Assembly (NCBI GenBank): GCA_022843175.1
Contig: JALHOE010000018.1
Coordinates: forward strand, 1 to 64,000
Direction: 5' to 3'
DNA length: 64,000 bases
Source of the DNA: Deltaproteobacteria bacterium
Lineage (GTDB): Bacteria > Myxococcota_A > Polyangia > Polyangiales > JADJMO01
Within the stretch, counting starts at the first letter, position 1. Every line of letters begins with the position of its first letter. The position numbers were made by a program, and so were the translations under genes. Shown piece after piece: positions 58,610 to 64,000 of this stretch. Under the pieces are notes generated by a model. That model was not told the origin of the DNA, searched no databases, and saw only the letters and a list, made by a program, of their open reading frames with translations.

Positions 58610-61030
58610 CTACTTGGGGCAGGCCGCCTTGGTGGGCGGGGTCTGATCGTTGTCGGTCCGGCACTGCTGGAACGTGGGTTTCGCCGGATCGATGATGATC
58701 TTTGCGGTGAAGGTGTCGCTCTTGGTGATGGAAGCGTCGGCGGTGAAGGTGAGCACCTCGGTCTGGCCGGGGAAGAGCACGCGGGTGCTCTTCGCGGTTC
58801 CGAGGAGCTTCATCGGCTCCACGTAGAACCCGACCTCGACGCCGGCGGGGAGCGACGCGAGGCCGGCGTTGCGGAGCGAGGCCTCGAGCTGCACCGGGGT
58901 CGTGCAGCGGACCGCGAGCGACAGCGTGGCGTCGGGCGCGTCGAAGATGCCCTTGTCCTGCACGTTCTGGCGGAAGTTGTTCAGCCAGGGGAGCGTCCAG
59001 TTCTTCTTCTCGTTCTTCGGGATCGAGCCGTAGACGTTGGGGGCGTCGCACGCGGAGTCGCGGTCGTCGCAGATGTTGCTCACGTGGTAGGTGTGCTCGC
59101 TCCACAGCGTGCGGGTGCCGACCCACGCGTTGGCCGCGTCGCCGAACACGGTGACGCCGCTGTACGCCGTAGCGCCCATCGGCGGCTTCCACGCCGGGCG
59201 ACCGGTGACCGGATCGGCCTTGTTCCACGGGTCGACGTTGCACTTCCAGCCGGTGGCGCTCGGGTCGGCGCGGTTGCTCACCATCAGGATCTCGGAGCGG
59301 CCGTCGCCGTCGACGTCCGCCACGACCGAGGCCTCGGTCGCGGTGAAGGACGTGGTGAGGCCGGCGAAGCGCACCTTGCCGGTGGGGCCGTCGTACACCC
59401 AGACGAAGCACTCGTCGTTGTAGATGACCTCGGCGCGTCCATCTCCCTCGAAGTCGAACACGCTCGAGCCGGTGACCGACGAAGAGAGATCGTGGTTGGG
59501 CGCCGACCACATCACGCTCAGCGTCTTGGTCGCGAGGTTGACCTTGAACGCCGAGTACTGGTTCTGCATCGCGACGCCGATGTCGGGCACCTTGTCGCCG
59601 TCGAGGTCGGCGACGGTGGGCGGGCCGCCCGAGCCGGTGCCGGGGATGGTGAACGGACCGATCAGCGTCTTCCCCGTCGCGCCCTCGAGGATGTAGAGCT
59701 TGCCCGCGTTGACGACGACGACCTCGGGCTTGCCGTCCTTGTCGAAGTCGCCGATCGCGGGGAAGCCGTCGGTGATGTCGGTGCGGTTCCACAGGTTGGT
59801 GCCGTCGGCCTTGATCGCGCGCGGACCGGTGAGCAGCTCGAGGTTGCCGTCGCTCGCGCCGTCGAGGTCCACGAACGTGGAGAGATCGGTGTGCGTGTTG
59901 GCCGGAGAGGCGCCGAACTGCAGCGTGAGCTTGCCGCCCGCCGTGGTGAAGACGGTGTGGCCGTAGGCGATCTCGGGGGAGCCGTCGTGATCCATGTCGG
60001 CGATCGCGAGGCCGCCGCCCCAACCGAAGTTGTCGGCGGTCGCGCCGGCGCCGGGGATCGGCTTGTCGCTCGTGCGCACGACCTTTCCGGCCGAATCGAC
60101 GATCACCACGAAGCCCTCGCCGGTGACGGCGGCGATGTCGATCTTGCCGTCGCCGGTGAGATCGCCGATCGCGGTCGAGGTGCCGGAGAAGCCGATCGAG
60201 CCGGCGCTCGCGTTGCGGAGCGTCCAGATCTCGCTGCCGGTGCGGCCGTTGAGCATGCGGAGCACGCCGGTGTGGCACGCCGTCGGCGAGGCGCCGTTGC
60301 ACTGGCAGCACGTGCCGAGCCCGGCGGCGTCGAGCGCGCGACCGGACACGAAGACGACGCTCGGCGGATCGAGCTGGTCGACCTTGCCGTCGCAGTTCGC
60401 GTCGTAGAGCCGGCCGACCGTCGGCGTGGACCACACGTCGACGAACCCCGGATTGGCCTTGGCCGTGCCGGCGCCCCACGTCCACTCCTGCACCGCGTTG
60501 AGCTTGGCGACCGGCGGTCGGTACTCGCACTTGGCCACGCAGTCGCCAGCGTCGCCCGCGTCTCCGTCGGGGCACACCGCCGGGCGCTTCACGCATTTCC
60601 CGGGGATCGGCGGCGGCTCGAGGCACGCGCCGCCCGCGTCGCCCCCGGCGTCGACGCCGGCGTCGCTCGCGGGCTTGCTCCCACCGAGCGCGGTCTCGCA
60701 GTACTCGTCGGGCTTGCAGTCGTTGCCGCTGAAGCAGGGCCCGCCGGGCGCGACGCACTTGTCGAACAAGCACACCGTGCCGGTCGCGCAGCACCCGCCA
60801 CCACACACCGCTTCGGCGCTGGTGCAGCACTTGCCGTCGACGCACACGCCGCCGTCGCAGTCGGCCGCGCCGAGGCAGCCGCCGCCGATCTCGAAGGTGG
60901 TGCCGCCGGTGTCGTCGAGGGCCGTGTCGTCGCCGCTGGACGAGTCGGGTCCGCCCTTCAACGGATCCTCGGTCTTTTCGCCGCTGCCGCAACCCGCGAG
61001 AAAACCGAAGAGGACGACCCAGCGCTTCAT
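58610..61030 (-). CDS. FG-GAP/VCBS repeat lipoprotein
   Basis: An 806-residue lipoprotein: MKRWVVLFGFLAGCGSG, an acidic linker, a cysteine-rich region (CDGGVCVDGKCCTSAEAVC), then FG-GAP/VCBS-type repeats. The repeats are seen as GDLTGDGKIDIAAV, ADMDHDGSPEIAYG, GDFDKDGKPEVVVV, ADLDGDKVPDIGVA and ADVDGDGRSEILMV, each with the Ca2+-binding DxDxDG-type loop. The C-terminal 150 residues are beta-sandwich-like with a late cysteine. It is expected on the cell surface, in a binding or adhesive role. It is followed at 33 bp by the beta-helix gene on the same strand, so the two may be co-expressed. Confidence 0.88.
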   Translation of the reverse strand: MKRWVVLFGFLAGCGSGEKTEDPLKGGPDSSSGDDTALDDTGGTTFEIGGGCLGAADCDGGVCVDGKCCTSAEAVCGGGCCATGTVCLFDKCVAPGGPCFSGNDCKPDEYCETALGGSKPASDAGVDAGGDAGGACLEPPPIPGKCVKRPAVCPDGDAGDAGDCVAKCEYRPPVAKLNAVQEWTWGAGTAKANPGFVDVWSTPTVGRLYDANCDGKVDQLDPPSVVFVSGRALDAAGLGTCCQCNGASPTACHTGVLRMLNGRTGSEIWTLRNASAGSIGFSGTSTAIGDLTGDGKIDIAAVTGEGFVVIVDSAGKVVRTSDKPIPGAGATADNFGWGGGLAIADMDHDGSPEIAYGHTVFTTAGGKLTLQFGASPANTHTDLSTFVDLDGASDGNLELLTGPRAIKADGTNLWNRTDITDGFPAIGDFDKDGKPEVVVVNAGKLYILEGATGKTLIGPFTIPGTGSGGPPTVADLDGDKVPDIGVAMQNQYSAFKVNLATKTLSVMWSAPNHDLSSSVTGSSVFDFEGDGRAEVIYNDECFVWVYDGPTGKVRFAGLTTSFTATEASVVADVDGDGRSEILMVSNRADPSATGWKCNVDPWNKADPVTGRPAWKPPMGATAYSGVTVFGDAANAWVGTRTLWSEHTYHVSNICDDRDSACDAPNVYGSIPKNEKKNWTLPWLNNFRQNVQDKGIFDAPDATLSLAVRCTTPVQLEASLRNAGLASLPAGVEVGFYVEPMKLLGTAKSTRVLFPGQTEVLTFTADASITKSDTFTAKIIIDPAKPTFQQCRTDNDQTPPTKAACPK

Positions 61031-61088
61031 GGTGTTGAATGTATCAAGGGCTGTGACGCCGGCGAGCCGCGCGCATCAGAGGGGGCGA

Positions 61089-61352
61089 ATGACGGTCAAG
61101 ATTCTGTTCTGTCGGGCCTGAGGCTATCGCCCACGCGCGGCGAGGATCGCCGCCCGAATCAAAGAAGAGCTCGGGGTCGAGGTGGAGCTCGAGGTCGGCG
61201 CGCGCGGTCAGTTCGACGTCATGGTCGACGGCAACGTGGTGGCCTCCAAGCAGCAGGTCGGCCTCTTTGCGCGACTGCTCGGGACGGACGGCTTCCCCGA
61301 GGAGGACGCGACGGTCGACGCGGTCGAGGCGCGGCTTCAGGGGAGCACGTAG
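61089..61352 (+). CDS. selW: selenoprotein W-like (SelW/Rdx family), UGA read as selenocysteine
   Basis: An 87-residue thioredoxin-fold protein if TGA at 61119-61121 is read as selenocysteine (Sec11). The N-terminus reads MTVKILFCRA, then Sec, then GYRPRAARIAARIKEELG. The motif C8-x-x-Sec11 followed by GYRP is the redox motif of SelW, as in its CxxU-GYKP. Downstream the frame stays open with GARGQFDVMVDGNVVASKQQ, the family's VDGxxVxSK segment, to a TAG at 61352. The AGAGGGGG ribosome-binding site lies just upstream. A hairpin 22 nt after the UGA fits a bacterial SECIS. Ordinary ORF calling ends the frame at 61121. The role is redox, partner unknown. Confidence 0.85.
61137..61153 (+). promoter_or_regulatory. 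candidate bacterial SECIS hairpin
   Basis: GCGGCGA, a GGA loop, and TCGCCGC form a perfect 7-bp stem with a 3-nt loop, beginning 15 nt after the UGA at 61119-61121. Known bacterial SECIS elements have a short stem, a small loop with a G in its first two bases, and the loop 16-37 nt after the UGA. Here the loop starts 22 nt after and begins with GG. It would recruit SelB with Sec-tRNA. Confidence 0.7.
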
Positions 61353-62767
61353 AGCAGCTCGATGAGCGAGCTCGCCGGGTTGGCCCCGATGAGCACGTGG
61401 GCGGGCTTCTTCTCGCAGGTGAGCTGCACCCGGGCGGCGCCGTTGTCACCCGTGGCGAGGACCTTGCCCTCGGTGCACGGCCCGTAGGTGGCGTTGCAGT
61501 CGTTGAAGAACGCGAGCAGCCCGTCGCGCGGGAAATCGGGGCTGAAGGCCGCCTCGATCCCCGCGGCGTCGGGCTTGGCGATCAGCGCCTTCACCCGCTC
61601 GAGCGCCTTTGCGTTCCACGCGGTGAGCGCGGGCACGCAGGGCTTGGGCGTCCCCTTGCGGAGGAGCGCGCCGAGCGCCTCGTTCGCCACGCAGTCGAGC
61701 TGCTCGGCGTTCGCCACGTTCAACAGCAGCACGACGCCCGCGCGCTTGCCCGGATAGAGCTGCACCGACGCGCTGTAGTCGCCGATCGAACCGTTGTGGC
61801 CGACGAGCTTACCGAGGTCGGTTTCGCCGACGAACCAATTGACCCCGACGTTGCCGGGGGGGATCGCCGTCTGCGACTCGCGCAACGACGCCCGCGACAG
61901 CACCGCGTCGAGGCTCTCGCGCTCGCTCTCGGCGCGGGCCTCGAACGAGAGGAAGCGCGCGACATCGCTCACGGTCGAGTACAGACCGCCGGCGGGCTCC
62001 GCGGCGCCGAGGCGCCAGTGCGGGCCCGCCGCGCCCCATCCCTTCGCGGTGAGGGAGTAGCCGCGGGCGAACGCGGCCGGCTTGTCCCACGAGCTCTCGG
62101 TCATCTTGAGCGGCTCGAACAGCGAGCCCTCGATCATGTCGCGGAAGCTCTCTTTGGAGACGCGGGCCGCGATGATGCCCGCGAGGGCGACGGCGAAGTT
62201 CGAGTAGGCGAACCTGGTGCCGGGCTCGAACGCGAGCTTCGAGCCCTTGATCGCGTCGAACAGCTCGGTCTCGGTGACGTCGTGATCGCCCCGCCAATAC
62301 TCGGCGGTGCCGTCGCCGACGCTCGGGATGCCCGAGGTGTGCGTGACCAGGTGGCGGATCGTCACCTTGCCGTTGAGGAACGAGGCGAGCTCGGGGATGT
62401 GCTTGTCGACCGGGTCGTCGAGCGTGAGCTCCTTGCGGTCGCGACGCTGGAGCACCGTGACGCCGGTCATGACCTTGGTGACCGAGCCGATGCGAAACAC
62501 GGTGTGCTCGTCGACCCCGGCGCCGAAGCCCTTGCTGTAGACGAGCGTGTCTCCGTAGACGACGCCTGCCGCCATGCTCGGCCACTCGTGCGACTTGAAC
62601 TGCGCGTCGAGGTAGTCGTCGAGCGCTTTGCGCTCGGCCTCGGTCAGCGCTGGATCCGCGGGCGTTGCGTCGACCTCGGGGAAGGCGTCGGGGACCGGCT
62701 CCTGCTGGACCGGCGGCTCACTCTTCGAGGAGCAGGCGAGCAGGAGCAGGCACCACCACGCGCGCAT
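61337..62767 (-). CDS. serine hydrolase (beta-lactamase family) lipoprotein
   Basis: A 476-residue lipoprotein: MRAWWCLLLLACSSKSEPPV with the lipid-anchor cysteine at 12. The serine beta-lactamase/D-peptidase fold is shown by SVTK (SxxK), YSNFAVALAGII (YxN), and HNGSIGDYSASV in the third-motif position. The family includes class C-like esterases and DD-peptidases acting on the envelope. A C-terminal extension of about 110 residues includes cysteines in DCNATYGPCTEG and TCEKKPAH. Substrate unknown. It ends 16 bp inside the SelW gene on the other strand. Confidence 0.88.
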   Translation of the reverse strand: MRAWWCLLLLACSSKSEPPVQQEPVPDAFPEVDATPADPALTEAERKALDDYLDAQFKSHEWPSMAAGVVYGDTLVYSKGFGAGVDEHTVFRIGSVTKVMTGVTVLQRRDRKELTLDDPVDKHIPELASFLNGKVTIRHLVTHTSGIPSVGDGTAEYWRGDHDVTETELFDAIKGSKLAFEPGTRFAYSNFAVALAGIIAARVSKESFRDMIEGSLFEPLKMTESSWDKPAAFARGYSLTAKGWGAAGPHWRLGAAEPAGGLYSTVSDVARFLSFEARAESERESLDAVLSRASLRESQTAIPPGNVGVNWFVGETDLGKLVGHNGSIGDYSASVQLYPGKRAGVVLLLNVANAEQLDCVANEALGALLRKGTPKPCVPALTAWNAKALERVKALIAKPDAAGIEAAFSPDFPRDGLLAFFNDCNATYGPCTEGKVLATGDNGAARVQLTCEKKPAHVLIGANPASSLIELLYVLP

Positions 62768-62779
62768 CGTCCGCTCGTA

Positions 62780-62962
62780 TCACGAACGGCGCGCGAGGCG
62801 GAGCGCGGCCAGCGTGGCGATGAGCGCCGCAGCCGCGCCGAGCCCCGCTGCGCCCGGCGACGCGTTGCACCCCGCCGAGACCGCGCTCTTCGGCGTCGCG
62901 ACGGGCGCGGGCTTCTCGCCGTTGCAGGCGAGGAGCGCGAGGACGAGGATCAGGCGACGCAT
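62780..62962 (-). CDS. 60-residue lipoprotein with MYXO-CTERM-like end
   Basis: A very short protein: MRRLILVLALLACNGEKPAP with a lipobox LLAC, a 15-residue linker, then GCNASPGAAGLGAAAALIA and TLAALRLARRS. It carries an N-terminal lipid-anchor signal and a C-terminal Cys, hydrophobic helix and basic end as in MYXO-CTERM proteins, with almost nothing between. It may be a vestige of a longer protein or a true small double-anchored protein. It lies 12 bp upstream of the serine hydrolase gene on the same strand. Confidence 0.65.
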   Translation of the reverse strand: MRRLILVLALLACNGEKPAPVATPKSAVSAGCNASPGAAGLGAAAALIATLAALRLARRS

Positions 62963-63107
62963 CGAGGCCGAATCCTAGTCGGCGGTTATCATGGCGCATG
63001 GACCGGGGGCGCCCATTCCGCCTCCGGACGATCGTTCTGGTGCGCGCGGACGAGGCGCGGACAACTGGCCGCAAGGAACGCTTGAATTTGCTGTATAGGG
63101 TGGATCC

Positions 63108-63467
63108 GTGGACCGGTTGGTCGCCACGGTCGAGCGAGCGCTCGCCTCTCATCGCTTCCGCTACGCGGACGAGCGCGAACTTCAGGCTGGAATCGACCAG
63201 GTTCTGCGGGGCGCCGGGCTCGCGGTGGTCCGCGAGGCGTCGCTCGGGGCCGCGGGCACCATCGATTTCCTGGTCGGCGAGCTCGGCGTCGAGATCAAGG
63301 TGCGAGGGAGCCGCGCCGAGGTGACCCGTCAGGTCCACCGCTACCTCCAGCACGAGGCGCTCGCGGGGCTCCTCGTCGTGACCACGCGCGCCGAGCTCGC
63401 GCGGCTGCCGCCGGTCATCTCGGGCAAGCCGGTGTTCACCCATCACCTCACGTCGGGGGCGTGGTGA
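63108..63467 (+). CDS. small PD-(D/E)XK nuclease-like protein
   Basis: A 119-residue protein starting at GTG 63108. AGTIDFLVGELGVEIKV places Asp53, then Glu62-x-Lys64, as in the PD-(D/E)XK nuclease core. An acidic E/D cluster (ADERELQAG) precedes it. EVTRQVHRYLQHEAL follows as the recognition helix and LLVVTTRAELARLP as the last strand. The size suits a minimal Holliday-junction- or VRR-like nuclease. Its TGA overlaps the GTG of the SNF2-like helicase gene, so the pair acts together. The DNA substrate is not known. Confidence 0.72.
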   Translation: MDRLVATVERALASHRFRYADERELQAGIDQVLRGAGLAVVREASLGAAGTIDFLVGELGVEIKVRGSRAEVTRQVHRYLQHEALAGLLVVTTRAELARLPPVISGKPVFTHHLTSGAW

Positions 63468-64000
63468 GGAGCTTCGGCTCGGTGAAGCTCTCGCGCCACG
63501 CGTGGGAGATCGAGGCGGAGCCGCACGTCGCCGTCCGGTTCAAGCGCGTGTTCGGCAAGGTCGCGGTCTCGTCGAAGGGCGCGCTCCGCATCGGCGACAC
63601 CGAGGAGAACGCCCGCGATCTCTTGTGGTTCCTCGAGCGCTACCCGATGGACGTCGACGATCGGAAGTACCTCGAGCGGCGCGCCGCGCAGCACCGCGCG
63701 CGGATCGACGCGATCGAGGATCTGCTCTCGGGCAAGTACGAGCCGCCCACCTTCGACCTCGCGCTGACGCCGCGCCGCTATCAGCGCCTCGCGGCCGAGA
63801 TCGTCCTGCGCGGCGGCAGCCTGCTCATCGCGGACGACGTGGGCCTCGGCAAGACCGCGACCGCGATCTGCACGTTCACCGACAAGCGCGTGCTCCCGGT
63901 GTTGGTGGTCACGCTCGCGCACCTCCCGCGCCAATGGGAGAAGGAGGTGCAGGCGTTCGCCCCGCGGCTCCGCACCCACGTGCTCAAGCGGGCGCAGCCC
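63464..64000 (+). CDS. SNF2-like helicase, partial (runs off the window)
   Basis: The first 179 residues of an open frame starting at GTG 63464 and cut by the window end. After a 100-residue N-terminal domain comes LTPRRYQRLAAEIVLRGGSL (Q-motif-like), LIADDVGLGKTATAI (motif I, GLGKT at 127-131) and VVTLAHLPRQWEKEVQAF (motif Ia). The DDVGLGKT form is typical of SNF2 ATPases. It is translationally coupled to the small nuclease, so a two-gene nuclease-translocase unit is likely. The remaining helicase motifs and any further genes lie beyond 64000. Confidence 0.82.
   Translation, partial: MRSFGSVKLSRHAWEIEAEPHVAVRFKRVFGKVAVSSKGALRIGDTEENARDLLWFLERYPMDVDDRKYLERRAAQHRARIDAIEDLLSGKYEPPTFDLALTPRRYQRLAAEIVLRGGSLLIADDVGLGKTATAICTFTDKRVLPVLVVTLAHLPRQWEKEVQAFAPRLRTHVLKRAQP

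Noticed and set aside
61119-61121. UGA in the SelW-like gene as a simple nonsense mutation
   Set aside because: The codon is exactly at the Sec position of the CxxU motif, the frame stays open with family sequence after it, and a SECIS-like hairpin is correctly placed. Decay would not give all three.
59084-63085. A 1333-codon open frame on the plus strand
   Set aside because: It is antisense to two recognisable lipoproteins and a serine hydrolase. Its product is Arg/Ala/Gly-rich without domains, an artefact of high GC content. The same reasoning removed most long ORFs opposite real genes.

Overview
The window is high-GC DNA whose features point to a myxobacterium of the Polyangia type (Labilithrix/Sorangium/Sandaracinus-like). 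It carries many lipoproteins, five proteins with Hanks-type Ser/Thr kinase motifs or close relatives, secreted repeat-rich proteins, a MYXO-CTERM-type sorting tail, PilZ-like and TerB-like proteins, and many GTG starts. No rRNA, tRNA or CRISPR array was recognised. Region 1 (0-6.7 kb) holds housekeeping and small-family genes: a secreted FGE/SUMF1-like protein, two TerB-like paralogues, two coupled FKBP prolyl isomerases, the ribosome-rescue factor ArfB, EgtD of ergothioneine synthesis, a LysR regulator and precorrin-2 dehydrogenase. Region 2 (6.7-10 kb) looks acquired: palindromic and tandem repeats, a 117-bp copy of part of the precorrin-2 dehydrogenase gene, two paralogous small lipoproteins, two coupled unknown genes, and a gene start cut off after about nine codons. 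Region 3 (10-18 kb) is a sulfur-assimilation block. On the minus strand are a cupin-type regulator, SsuB/SsuC-like transporter subunits and uroporphyrinogen-III methyltransferase. On the plus strand are cysC, a sulfite reductase, cysH and the SsuA-like binding protein. CobA plus the precorrin-2 dehydrogenase at 6.2 kb can supply the siroheme that the sulfite reductase needs. Region 4 (18-31.4 kb) has small lipoproteins, three kinases, a vWA lipoprotein, an IgGFc-binding-like lipoprotein, a TPR/PEGA-like protein, an MJ1255-type glycosyltransferase, a PilZ-like protein and a multipass membrane protein. Region 5 (31-50 kb) is a rearranged accessory zone. It contains five same-orientation copies of a roughly 108-bp repeat, IS91-transposase-like debris, two truncated copies of the membrane protein gene, and several orphan gene ends. 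Among these are intact genes: a metzincin protease with a TCGG repeat in its signal peptide, an NDH-2-like flavoprotein, a 1267-residue kinase/ATPase, a propeller-DUF1963-like protein, an SMI1/KNR4 protein and a flavodoxin-membrane fusion. Region 6 (50-64 kb) has a GT-C-like membrane protein, a flotillin/YqiJ-like operon, an alpha/beta hydrolase, a nine-repeat cysteine-rich lipoprotein, a beta-helix protein with a MYXO-CTERM tail, an FG-GAP lipoprotein, a serine hydrolase, and a small nuclease coupled to a SNF2-like helicase that runs off the end. The most notable item is at 61089-61352. A SelW-family gene is read only if an in-frame UGA at 61119-61121 is decoded as selenocysteine, and a hairpin with the geometry of a bacterial SECIS element lies just downstream. 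Ordinary ORF calling splits this gene and loses it.
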